From contig JBEVVY010000001.1 in assembly GCA_040506895.1 (NCBI GenBank), positions 2,135,073-2,199,072 on the forward strand: a DNA stretch of 64,000 nt, in the 5' to 3' direction. Below are positions 28,554 to 37,176 of the stretch, piece after piece; positions within the stretch are counted from its first letter, which is position 1, and each line of letters begins with the position of its first letter. The notes under the pieces are model-generated. The model saw only the letters and a program-made list of their open reading frames with translations, had not been told where the DNA came from and did no database searches. Source of the DNA: Sedimenticola_A sp040506895. GTDB lineage: Bacteria > Pseudomonadota > Gammaproteobacteria > Chromatiales > Chromatiaceae. Position numbers and translations under genes: made by a program.

Positions 28554-28923
28554 TGGTCGTGTCGGTAGAGGCCACGCTGGAACCGCCAGGCTGGGTATAG
28601 GACTCATCCCCTGAGCCTAATGTCTTCTGGGCGTCTCTCATTGTGGTTTCGGTTTCATTCTTGAGGTCCCGCACGGTATCAGAGGTCTCTTCGATCACCT
28701 CGTGCAGCGGGTTCATCTTTTTCTTCTGCTCTTCCAGGACCTGCTTGAGCTCTTCAGCCTTGATCTCCTTGTCGATCTCGGACTTCACCGAGGAGATCAT
28801 CCTGCGCCCCTTGCCCAACCACTTACCGGCGGTATAGGCCAGCTTCGGCAGGCGCTCGGGTCCGACCACCAGCAGAGCCACCAGGCCCAGTATCATCAAT
28901 TCGAAGAAACCGACGTCAAACAT
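28525..28923 (-). CDS. tatB: Sec-independent translocase subunit TatB
   Basis: A 132-residue protein with the N-terminal membrane helix and hinge (FDVGFFELMILGLVALLVVG, then PERLP) followed by an amphipathic helix and a polar tail, as for TatB. It binds Tat signal peptides with TatC. It is co-transcribed between tatA and tatC. Confidence 0.95.
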   Translation of the reverse strand: MFDVGFFELMILGLVALLVVGPERLPKLAYTAGKWLGKGRRMISSVKSEIDKEIKAEELKQVLEEQKKKMNPLHEVIEETSDTVRDLKNETETTMRDAQKTLGSGDESYTQPGGSSVASTDTTNDPEQRSGG

Positions 28924-28964
28924 GGCTGTCTCAGCAGATCAGGCGCTCACCTGGAGTGGGCTGA

Positions 28965-29201
28965 TCAGGACTTTTCCTTCTTCTCGACGGTTGATTCACC
29001 TTCGATAACGTCGTCCTTGGAAGCCTCTTCAAGCTTCGCCTGCTGGGCCTCTTTCTCTTCGTCCTTGATGGCACCCTTGAAGCCTTTTACCGCGTTGCCC
29101 AGGTCAGAACCGATGTTCTTGAGGCGCTTGGTGCCGAACAGCAGCAACACAATCACCAGGACAATCAACAACTGCCAAATACTGATTCCACCGATACCCA
29201 T
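28965..29201 (-). CDS. tatA: Sec-independent translocase subunit TatA
   Basis: A 78-residue protein with one N-terminal helix (ISIWQLLIVLVIVLLLFG) followed by TKRLKNIGSDLGNAVKGFK and a charged tail. It forms the export pore. It is the first tat gene, 163 bases after hisE. Confidence 0.96.
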   Translation of the reverse strand: MGIGGISIWQLLIVLVIVLLLFGTKRLKNIGSDLGNAVKGFKGAIKDEEKEAQQAKLEEASKDDVIEGESTVEKKEKS

Positions 29202-29320
29202 TACCTTTTACCTTCTCGAAATAACCAACACGGGGCCCTTGTCATCATGCATCGGGGCCCGTTGAAATAATTATGATTTTGCCTGAAATCCATTCATGCG
29301 CAGATCGCCGATAATAACCG

Positions 29321-29338
29321 AAAATGCGCCTTTGCGCA
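29321..29338 (-). terminator. Small hairpin between hisE and tatA
   Basis: On the minus strand, tgcgc-aaag-gcgca is followed by tttt. It is a weak candidate for a partial terminator that would separate his from tat expression. Confidence 0.4.
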
Positions 29339-29363
29339 GGGATTTATTCGGCATTCCTTACAA

Positions 29364-29684
29364 TCACTCGCCGCCCCGGCTCGCCTTCTCCTCGAGTCCC
29401 GAGAGACCGAAACGGCGATCCAGTTCGGCCAGCACGTCCGCCGGCCCCAATCCCTGCTGAGCAAGCAGCACCATGGAGTGAAACCAGAGATCCGCTGTTT
29501 CGTAGACGATCTTGTCGGCATCGCCGTCTTTCGCCGCCATTACGGTCTCTGTCGCCTCTTCTCCGATCTTTTTCAGGATCGAATCGAGACCTTTTGCATA
29601 GAGTTTCGCCACGTAGGAGCTGTCCGGTTCTGCGGACTTGCGTTCCTCCAGCACCTCTGCCAGGCGTTCCAGTACATCACTCAT
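29364..29684 (-). CDS. hisE: Phosphoribosyl-ATP pyrophosphatase
   Basis: A 106-residue MazG-fold enzyme, second step of histidine synthesis. The conserved KKIGEEATETVMAAK and ETADLWFHSMVLL blocks carry the acidic metal ligands. Here HisE is a separate protein. In related genomes hisI is usually next to it; it is missing in this cluster. Confidence 0.95.
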   Translation of the reverse strand: MSDVLERLAEVLEERKSAEPDSSYVAKLYAKGLDSILKKIGEEATETVMAAKDGDADKIVYETADLWFHSMVLLAQQGLGPADVLAELDRRFGLSGLEEKASRGGE

Positions 29685-29687
29685 GGT

Positions 29688-30383
29688 TCAATTCTTCGAC
29701 TGTTGAGACAGCATCTCGATCAACCGGTTCGCCGATTCCGGGCGTGTCGCCGCCATGCCGTCTATGATCTGTTGCGCCGTAATCTCCGGCTGTTTGTAGT
29801 ACCGCGCATTATCCATCTGCTGGATCTCCAGCGATGCGCCATCCAGTGCAATGCCCACGAAAAGCCCCCGGCTTCGCGAGTAGGAGAAGATCTCCGACTG
29901 CAGCTGGACATCGGTTGCGGCGGCGGCCTGGCGTCCCACGGGCCCGGCGGCAATGGCCGCATCGGCGCCCAGGGTGAACTTCCCGTCAACCAGGCTATCG
30001 ACGCTCTTACGCGATTTGAAGACCAGTACCACGTCGGTGGACTGGGCACCCAGCTGCCATCCGACACTGCCTCCGGTCACGGTCAGGAACAGGGGAGCGC
30101 TCCAGCGGCCATCCTCCTTGCGGACCGTAACAACCCCTTTGCCATAGCGGCCACCGATCACCAGGCCGACCTTGACCACGTTGGGGATCACGGCCACTGC
30201 GCCTGCATTCTCAAGCAGCGCGGGGGGTATGGATTCTTCAGGAATCCGCTGCAGCTCGCCGAGGACATCCAGCACCTCGGCCATCTTGGCCTCCTGGTCG
30301 GAGGAGGCTGCCTGCACCCAACCCAACGGCAGAAACAGCACCACAAGGGCTGTCGCAACAACACGCTGAATCGCTCCCCTCAT
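29688..30383 (-). CDS. SYLF/Ysc84-domain lipid-binding exported protein
   Basis: A 231-residue protein with a Sec signal peptide ending near VQA-A. The rest is a SYLF (Ysc84) domain: AVAVIPNVVKVGLVIGGRYG, then SVGWQLGAQSTDVVLVF, and ADAAIAAGPVGR near the end. Relatives bind phosphoinositides in eukaryotes; bacterial roles are unclear. ATG 30383 has a ggagag site. It sits where hisI would be expected, between hisF and hisE, 3 bases from hisE. Confidence 0.9.
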   Translation of the reverse strand: MRGAIQRVVATALVVLFLPLGWVQAASSDQEAKMAEVLDVLGELQRIPEESIPPALLENAGAVAVIPNVVKVGLVIGGRYGKGVVTVRKEDGRWSAPLFLTVTGGSVGWQLGAQSTDVVLVFKSRKSVDSLVDGKFTLGADAAIAAGPVGRQAAAATDVQLQSEIFSYSRSRGLFVGIALDGASLEIQQMDNARYYKQPEITAQQIIDGMAATRPESANRLIEMLSQQSKN

Positions 30384-30440
30384 CCACTGCTCTCCATTCT
30401 GTATCAATCCGTCATCGTCCCGTGCAGGAACGACGTGCGA

Positions 30441-31211
<771 letters not shown>

Positions 31212-31243
31212 GATGCTATCCGGTTATCTCTACTTGGGGCGGA

Positions 31244-31981
31244 CTATTCCGCCAGCGAATCGGCCAGCTGCTGGCCCTCGGCAAAATCCAGGGTGCCTTC
31301 GTAGATGGCACGCCCTGTAATCGCCCCCATGATGCCCGAGGTGGCTGCACCGCACAGTGCACGGATATCGTCGATATTGGTGATACCGCCAGAGGCGACC
31401 ACCGGAATCGAGATCGCCTCGCCCAGGGCCGCGGTGGCCTCCACGTTGGGACCGGAGAGCATGCCGTCACGACCGATATCGGTATAGACGATGGCGGAGA
31501 CACCATCCTCCTCGAAGCGCCTGGCCAGGTCGGTGACCCTGTGCTCGGTGACCGTCGCCCAGCCATCAATGGCGACCATGCCGTCCTTCGCATCCAGGCC
31601 CACGATGATATGCCCGGGGAAAGCCTTGCAGGCACGCCCGACGAACTCGGGCTCCTTCACCGCCTGGGTGCCGATAATGGCGTAGTCGACGCCGGCATCC
31701 AGGTAGGCCTGAACGGTCGCTTCATCGCGGATGCCGCCACCCACCTGGATCGGCAGATCCGGGTAGGCCTTGGCGATCGCCTGGATCACCTCGCCATTCA
31801 CCGGCTCACCGGCAAAGGCACCGTTGAGATCCACCAGGTGCAGACGACGCGCCCCGGCATCGACCCAGCGACCCGCCATGGCCACGGGATCATCGGAGAA
31901 CACCGTGTCGTCATCCATGCGCCCCTGGCGCAGGCGGACACACTTACCGTCTTTCAAATCAATTGCAGGTATCAGTAGCAC
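31244..31981 (-). CDS. hisA: HisA isomerase (ProFAR isomerase)
   Basis: A 245-residue TIM barrel that isomerises ProFAR to PRFAR. The start is GTG 31981 (LLIPAIDLKDGKCVRL), which gives exactly the usual family length; the longer frame upstream has no support. Other motifs are VGGGIRDEATVQ and YTDIGRDGMLSGPN. Confidence 0.96.
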   Translation of the reverse strand: MLLIPAIDLKDGKCVRLRQGRMDDDTVFSDDPVAMAGRWVDAGARRLHLVDLNGAFAGEPVNGEVIQAIAKAYPDLPIQVGGGIRDEATVQAYLDAGVDYAIIGTQAVKEPEFVGRACKAFPGHIIVGLDAKDGMVAIDGWATVTEHRVTDLARRFEEDGVSAIVYTDIGRDGMLSGPNVEATAALGEAISIPVVASGGITNIDDIRALCGAATSGIMGAITGRAIYEGTLDFAEGQQLADSLAE

Positions 31982-32004
31982 GCTCTTATGCCCTATCGTT
32001 TGTT

Positions 32005-32646
32005 TCAGATATCCCAGTTGAGGAAGTTTTGCAGCAGTCGCAGACCGGCGTCGGCACTCTTCTCCGGGTGGAACTGGGTCGCGAACAGGTTCTCCCTTGC
32101 CAGCACGCTGGCAAAGTTGACGCCGTAATCCGTGGTACCGGCCACCAGGGCGTCCTCTTCGGGCACCACGTAGTAACTGTGTACGAAATAGAAACGGCTG
32201 CCCTGCTCGATACCTTCCCAAATGGGGTGATCGACCGTCTGGTTTACCCGGTTCCAACCCATCTGGGGGATCTTGAGATGCTGTCCCTCGACCACCTGGT
32301 CAGCGGGGAAGCGGGTCACGTGCCCCGGTATCAGGCCCAGCAGATCGGTGCCGTCATTCTCCTCGCTGAACTGCATCAGCACCTGGAGCCCCATGCAGAT
32401 ACCGAAAAACGGCTTGCTGTGGGCAGCATCAAGCACCGCCTGGTTGAGGTGGTGATCGGAGATGGCTGCCATGCAATCGCGCGCCGCGCCCTGGCCCGGA
32501 AAGACCACGCGGTCGGCGGAGAGGATCTTCGACGGCTCATCGGTAACCAGCACCCTGTCACCTGCATCGGCCACATGCTCGACCGCCTTGGAGACAGAGC
32601 GCAGATTGCCCATGCCATAGTCAATGACTGCAATTGTTCTAGACAT
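32005..32646 (-). CDS. hisH: Imidazole glycerol phosphate synthase glutaminase subunit
   Basis: A 213-residue class I glutamine amidotransferase. The catalytic cysteine lies in FGICMGLQVL, with His and Glu in the FHPEKS motif at the C-terminus. It supplies ammonia to HisF. Confidence 0.96.
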   Translation of the reverse strand: MSRTIAVIDYGMGNLRSVSKAVEHVADAGDRVLVTDEPSKILSADRVVFPGQGAARDCMAAISDHHLNQAVLDAAHSKPFFGICMGLQVLMQFSEENDGTDLLGLIPGHVTRFPADQVVEGQHLKIPQMGWNRVNQTVDHPIWEGIEQGSRFYFVHSYYVVPEEDALVAGTTDYGVNFASVLARENLFATQFHPEKSADAGLRLLQNFLNWDI

Positions 32647-32676
32647 ACTTACTTAAAAACCAAACAGATTGTTGGA

Positions 32677-33267
32677 TTACAGCGCACCCTTGGTGGAGGG
32701 CAGAATCCCCGCCATGCGCGGATCCTCCTCCAGCGCCATGCGCAGTGCACGACCGAAGGCCTTGAACACCGTTTCAGCGATGTGGTGCGCATTGCGACCA
32801 CGCAGGCTGTCGATGTGCAGCGTCACCTTGGCGTGATTGATGAAGCCCTGAAAGAACTCGTAGAAGAGCTCGGTATCGAAGTCTCCGATGCTGGCACGGG
32901 TGAACTCCACCCCGAACTCGAGCCCGGGGCGTCCCGAAAAGTCGATAACCACCCTCGCCAGCGCTTCGTCCAGCGGTACATAGGCGTGGCCGTAACGCCG
33001 GATGCCCTTCTTGTCACCGACGGCCTGCTCCATCGCCTGGCCGAGAGCGATACCTATATCTTCAGCGGTGTGGTGACCGTCGATGTGCAGATCACCCTTG
33101 GCCTTGATATCGAGATCGATCATGCCGTGTCTCGCAACCTGGTCCAGCATGTGCTCGAGGAACGGCATGCCGGTCTCCAGGTTGGAGGTACCGGTGCCAT
33201 CCAGGTTGATAGCGACCTTGATCTGGGTTTCCAGGGTATTACGCTCAATTTCAGCTGTACGCTGCAT
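32677..33267 (-). CDS. hisB: Imidazoleglycerol-phosphate dehydratase
   Basis: A 196-residue monofunctional IGPD from ATG 33267 (MQRTAEIERNTLETQIKV). Metal-binding HHTAEDIGIALGQ and GRNAHHIAETVFKA motifs are intact. It lacks the HisB-N phosphatase domain of E. coli, so histidinol phosphatase must be encoded elsewhere. First gene of the leftward his cluster. Confidence 0.96.
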   Translation of the reverse strand: MQRTAEIERNTLETQIKVAINLDGTGTSNLETGMPFLEHMLDQVARHGMIDLDIKAKGDLHIDGHHTAEDIGIALGQAMEQAVGDKKGIRRYGHAYVPLDEALARVVIDFSGRPGLEFGVEFTRASIGDFDTELFYEFFQGFINHAKVTLHIDSLRGRNAHHIAETVFKAFGRALRMALEEDPRMAGILPSTKGAL

Positions 33268-33359
33268 CCATCGGACTCCACAAAGTTGACATGGCACGGT
33301 AATCGCCAAAAGGCGTCGATTGCCGCACCTCTCCCCAAACCGGTGATATTACAGGCTCT

Positions 33360-33797
33360 TTAGACCTGAAGCCAGAAGGTCACAGGCCCGTCGTTGACCA
33401 GGCTGACCTGCATATCCGCACCGAAAACGCCGGTGGCGACCGAAGCGTACTCTGCCAATGCCTGGTCACAGAGGTACGCGAACAGCCGCTCCCCCTCCTC
33501 GGGGTGTGCAGCAGAGGAGAATCCGGCCCGGGTTCCCTTGCGGGTATCCGCGGCCAGGGTGAACTGGGGCACCAGCAACAATCCGCCTGCCGTATCCCGC
33601 AGGCTCAGGTTCATACGCCCGGTGTCATCCGGGAAGACGCGATAGCCCAGTAGCCGCTCCAACAGGCGCCGGGCCTTGGCCTCGTCATCGCCGCGTTCGA
33701 CCCCGACCAGCACCATCAGCCCGGCATCGATCTCGCCGACCACCTCGCCATTGACCTCCACCCTGGAGGAACTCACACGCTGCAGCAAACCGATCAT
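33360..33797 (-). CDS. dtd: D-aminoacyl-tRNA deacylase
   Basis: A 145-residue DTD that frees tRNAs charged with D-amino acids or glycine. It starts MIGLLQRVSSSRVEVNGEVV, with catalytic PQFTLAAD and the C-terminal NDGPVTFWLQV motif. It lies 92 bases upstream of hisB on the same strand. Confidence 0.96.
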   Translation of the reverse strand: MIGLLQRVSSSRVEVNGEVVGEIDAGLMVLVGVERGDDEAKARRLLERLLGYRVFPDDTGRMNLSLRDTAGGLLLVPQFTLAADTRKGTRAGFSSAAHPEEGERLFAYLCDQALAEYASVATGVFGADMQVSLVNDGPVTFWLQV

Positions 33798-33859
33798 ACC
33801 GGCAAAAAAATCCTTTAAATCATAAATACATAGGAGCCAAAGGGTAATCCCTAGAATCG

Positions 33860-33877
33860 TTTCAGAAAATTCTTACA
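33860..33877 (+). promoter_or_regulatory. Possible GacA/UvrY-like activator box
   Basis: TTTCAG-N6-CTTACA resembles the TGTAAG-N6-CTTACA box of response regulators that activate Csr-type sRNAs; the right half is perfect, the left half four of six. It lies about 50 bases before the -10 hexamer of the candidate sRNA. Confidence 0.4.
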
Positions 33878-33937
33878 CGACAGGGGGAATCACCTCACAG
33901 CATAGTCCCGGCCGTTATGCGAATCTATAGTTGTCGC

Positions 33938-34055
33938 CAACCACGGACGCCTACGGATAGGATCCCAAGCCCAGGGACGAGTCTACGGATTGGACACCCT
34001 TTGCCAACCAAGCCCGGCGACACGCCCCGACAGCATGGATTGCTGTCGGGGTTTT
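33938..34055 (+). ncRNA. Candidate CsrA-sequestering sRNA (RsmY/Z-like)
   Basis: An unannotated intergenic region between dtd and typA. A TATAGT -10 is at 33926-33931. The predicted RNA of about 118 bases has seven GGA triplets (33945, 33955, 33960, 33975, 33987, 33992, 34037), five as ANGGA, the CsrA/RsmA site. Several sit in small hairpin loops, for example ccta-cgga-tagg at 33950-33961. It ends in a perfect 11-base terminator stem. Length, GGA density and upstream box match RsmY/RsmZ. No direct expression evidence. Confidence 0.6.
34025..34055 (+). terminator. Strong terminator for the candidate sRNA
   Basis: ccccgacagca (34025-34035) and tgctgtcgggg (34041-34051) form a perfect 11-base stem with a tggat loop, followed by tttt on the plus strand. 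The T-run direction shows that something rightward ends here, though both flanking genes run leftward. Confidence 0.85.
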
Positions 34056-34081
34056 CTCGTTATGGCGCCGGAAAAACCGCC

Positions 34082-35902
34082 TTACTCGCCAGCCTGCCGT
34101 GATGCACGCTTGCGCTCGTGCTCCTTCAGGAATCGTTTACGGATCCGTATCGCCGAAGGCGTGATCTCCACAAGCTCGTCGTCCTCGATAAACTCGAGGG
34201 CTTGCTCAAGGCTGTATTGCAGCGGCGGGGTCAGCATCACCGCATCGTCCTTGCCGGAGGCGCGGATATTGGTCAACTGCTTGGCCTTCAGGGGATTGAC
34301 CGTAAGATCGTTGTCGCGTGAGTGGATACCGACAATCTGCCCCTCATAGACCTCGTCCCCCGGCGAAGCGAACAGCTTGCCACGCTCCTGCAGATTCATC
34401 AGGGCATAACCGAGCACCTTGCCCTGGCCATTGGAGATCAGGACACCGTTCTTACGCGGCGCGATACCGCCATGCTGGGCCGGGCCATAGTGATCGAAGA
34501 CGTGGTAGATCAGGCCGGTACCGGAGGTGCTGGTCATGAATTCGGTCTGGAAGCCGATCAGCCCACGGGAGGGGATGATGTAGTCGAGGCGCACACGCCC
34601 CTGGCCATCGGGCTCCATGTTCTTCAGCTCACCCTTGCGGGTACCCAGGGCTTCCATGATGGCGCCCTGGTGGGCCTCCTCGATATCCACCGTGAGCTGC
34701 TCGTAGGGCTCGCACACCTCGCCGTCCACCTCGCGGAAGATCACCTCCGGACGGGAGACGGCCAGTTCATAGCCCTCGCGGCGCATGCTTTCCAACAGCA
34801 CCGAGAGATGCAGCTCACCACGACCGGAGACCTTGAACTTCTCGGGATCGGTGCCCTCTTCCACGCGCAGGGCCACGTTGTGGATCAGCTCCCGCTCCAG
34901 CCGGTCCTTCAACTGCCGGGAGGTAAGGTACTTGCCCTCCTTGCCAGCAAAGGGTGAGGCGTTGACCTGGAAGGTCATGGAGACCGTCGGCTCGTCGACA
35001 CTGAGCGCCGACAGGGGCTCTATATGGTCGGGGTCGCAGAGGGTATCGGAGACGTTGGGCCCCTCGATACCGGTGATCGCGATGATGTCGCCGGCACTGG
35101 CCTGCTCCACCTCGTGACGCTGCAGCCCCATGTAACCGTAGACGATACCGATCTTCGCCTTGTGCTCCTCGCCATCGTACTTGGAGACGATCACATGCTG
35201 ATTGGGTTTCACGGTACCCCGGGTGACACGCCCTACCGCAATGGCGCCGACGTAGCTGTTGTAGTCGAGGTTGGAAACCTGCATCTGGAAGGGGCCGTCA
35301 AGATCCACCTCAGGAACCGGGCAGTGCTCCACGATCGCCTCGAACAGGGGGGTCATGTCACCCTCGCGCACATCATCCTCGATACCCGCGTAGCCGTTGA
35401 TGGCAGAGGCGTAGATGATCGGGAAGTCGAGCTGCTCATCGGTGGCACCCAGGCGATCGAAGAGCTCGAAGACCTGGTCGATCACCCAGTCCGGCCGCGC
35501 ACCGGGCTTATCGATCTTGTTGACCACCACGATGGGACGCAAGCCGTGGTTGAACGCCTTCTGGGTTACGAAGCGCGTCTGGGGCATGGGCCCCTCCTGG
35601 GCATCGACCAGCAGCAGTACAGAGTCGACCATGGAGAGCACCCGCTCGACCTCGCCACCGAAATCGGCATGCCCCGGGGTGTCGACGATGTTGATGCGGT
35701 AGTCGTTCCAGTTGATGGCGGTGTTCTTGGAGAGGATGGTGATACCCCGCTCCTTCTCCTGGTCGTTGGAGTCCATGACCCGCTCGACCTCGCCGAAACG
35801 CTCACCCAGGGTGCCGGACTGCTTGAGCAGTTCGTCCACCAGGGTCGTTTTGCCATGATCGACATGGGCAATGATGGCGATATTTCGGAGTTTCTCTATC
35901 AC
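34082..35902 (-). CDS. typA: Ribosome-associated GTPase TypA/BipA
   Basis: A 606-residue translational GTPase involved in late 50S assembly and stress adaptation. The G1 motif AHVDHGKTTLVDELL follows the start VIEKLRNIAII; DTPGHADFGGEV and NKIDKPGARP are G3 and G4. GTG 35902 gives the family start and length (E. coli 607). Confidence 0.97.
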   Translation of the reverse strand: MIEKLRNIAIIAHVDHGKTTLVDELLKQSGTLGERFGEVERVMDSNDQEKERGITILSKNTAINWNDYRINIVDTPGHADFGGEVERVLSMVDSVLLLVDAQEGPMPQTRFVTQKAFNHGLRPIVVVNKIDKPGARPDWVIDQVFELFDRLGATDEQLDFPIIYASAINGYAGIEDDVREGDMTPLFEAIVEHCPVPEVDLDGPFQMQVSNLDYNSYVGAIAVGRVTRGTVKPNQHVIVSKYDGEEHKAKIGIVYGYMGLQRHEVEQASAGDIIAITGIEGPNVSDTLCDPDHIEPLSALSVDEPTVSMTFQVNASPFAGKEGKYLTSRQLKDRLERELIHNVALRVEEGTDPEKFKVSGRGELHLSVLLESMRREGYELAVSRPEVIFREVDGEVCEPYEQLTVDIEEAHQGAIMEALGTRKGELKNMEPDGQGRVRLDYIIPSRGLIGFQTEFMTSTSGTGLIYHVFDHYGPAQHGGIAPRKNGVLISNGQGKVLGYALMNLQERGKLFASPGDEVYEGQIVGIHSRDNDLTVNPLKAKQLTNIRASGKDDAVMLTPPLQYSLEQALEFIEDDELVEITPSAIRIRKRFLKEHERKRASRQAGE

Positions 35903-36099
35903 GGGGTTACCTGCAGGTTCTTTGAAAAAGCGGGGCATTATACCGGATAACCTGTAATAAGCTCATTTATATGGGCTATCCAGGCAGACAGAGAGGATGT
36001 TTTTTAGCAAAATCTGGAAAATCAATAAATTGCGTGACTTTCATCACAAATCAATTTCAACAAAATCGACATCGTATTGTCACAAAAGAGATTCATCAG

Positions 36100-36122
36100 T
36101 TATTCACAAAAACTGTGGATAA
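36100..36122. other. Paired DnaA-box-like sites in a 525-base gene-free region
   Basis: The AT-rich region 35903-36428 between typA and the SH3 gene has no gene. It holds TTATTCACA at 36100-36108 and TGTGGATAA at 36114-36122 (perfect inverse of TTATCCACA), both fitting the DnaA consensus in opposite orientation. A TTGACA with weak -10 lies at 36265-36270, a possible promoter for the next gene. Confidence 0.5.
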
Positions 36123-36428
36123 CTCTGTGCAAAAAGAGAGGGCCTGGACGTCGGACCCTGCTGCTGCAAGGTTCCACCTTAAATTGTCTGATTCTTGGAC
36201 AGTTTGTATTTTATCTTTAAAAACATCATGTTAGTAATTACATACCGTTCTTATGCATAAATCCTTGACACCAAACCGGCGACTCATGTAAGCATTTCCG
36301 CATTGTGTGCATAACCCGCGAGCCGATCACAGTTCAAAAGGCCGGTCGGCTATCAGTCTTGGACATCAACGGCCTGTTTCTGAAACAATACCCTCTCCCA
36401 AGCGACACCCTGATTCCACGAGGTAGAT

Positions 36429-37097
36429 GTGAAAAAAATTGCACTCATGTTGGTGCTGATAGCCGGCTTTTCAACAGCTTACGCCGAGAGCCGGTATGTG
36501 ACGGACCAGTTTAAAATCACCATGCGCTCAGGAGAGAGCGCGACTCACAAGATCATCCGCATGCTGCCCAGCGGTTACCAGCTGGAGCTCTTGGGGGCGA
36601 ACCGTGAATCAGGCTACTCCAGGGTGCGGGCCAAAGACGGCACCACGGGCTTTGTACTGACACGACAGCTGATGAAGATACCAAGCGCCCGGGACAGGCT
36701 GCAGACCGCCGAGGTCAGGCTCAAGGAGCTGCAAGAGGAACCCGGACGACTGAGCAGCAAGCTGGCCAGCCTGCAGGACGCCCACAAGAAGCTGGGCAGC
36801 GAGCACCAGCAACTCCAACAACAGAAGCAGGAGATCGACCTCGAACTGCGCAACCTGCAGCGAACCGCCTCCAACGCGGTGCGAATCTCCAATGAGCGCA
36901 ACGAACTGCGTAAACAGGTGGTCGACCTCACCCAGCTCACCGAGGAGCTGAAACAGGAGAACCGCGAACTGAAGAACGACAGCGCCCAGCACTGGTTCCT
37001 GATCGGCGCCGGCGTCATCGTCGGCGGCATACTCCTGGGCCTTATCCTGCCCAAGCTGAGAATCAACCGACGCAAGAGCTCCTGGGGTTCACTCTAA
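36429..37097 (+). CDS. SH3-domain, coiled-coil membrane protein (TIGR04211 type)
   Basis: A 222-residue protein: Sec signal peptide to about residue 19, a bacterial SH3 domain (YVTDQFKITMRSGES to about 85), a long Gln/Glu/Leu-rich coiled coil (90-185), then a C-terminal transmembrane helix. It resembles E. coli YgiM. The SH3 domain should lie in the periplasm near the cell wall. GTG start after a gaggt site. Function unknown. Confidence 0.88.
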   Translation: MKKIALMLVLIAGFSTAYAESRYVTDQFKITMRSGESATHKIIRMLPSGYQLELLGANRESGYSRVRAKDGTTGFVLTRQLMKIPSARDRLQTAEVRLKELQEEPGRLSSKLASLQDAHKKLGSEHQQLQQQKQEIDLELRNLQRTASNAVRISNERNELRKQVVDLTQLTEELKQENRELKNDSAQHWFLIGAGVIVGGILLGLILPKLRINRRKSSWGSL

Positions 37098-37120
37098 TCG
37101 TCTGACAGATGTGCAACGAT

Positions 37121-37148
37121 AAAAAAGGGGCCCGATGGGCCCCTTTTT
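37121..37148. terminator. Bidirectional terminator between the SH3 gene and ilvD
   Basis: aaaaggggccc-gat-gggcccctttt with A-tract and T-tract on either side serves both convergent genes. Confidence 0.9.
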
Positions 37149-37176
37149 CATTCTTCAGGGTGAACCCCTGCGAGCC

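Noticed and set aside
31963..33363. 466-codon plus-strand frame over hisH-hisB
   Set aside because: Antisense shadow of certain genes.
35903..36428. Chromosomal origin at the DnaA boxes
   Set aside because: Only two good boxes and none of the usual origin neighbours (dnaA, mnmG, rpmH).
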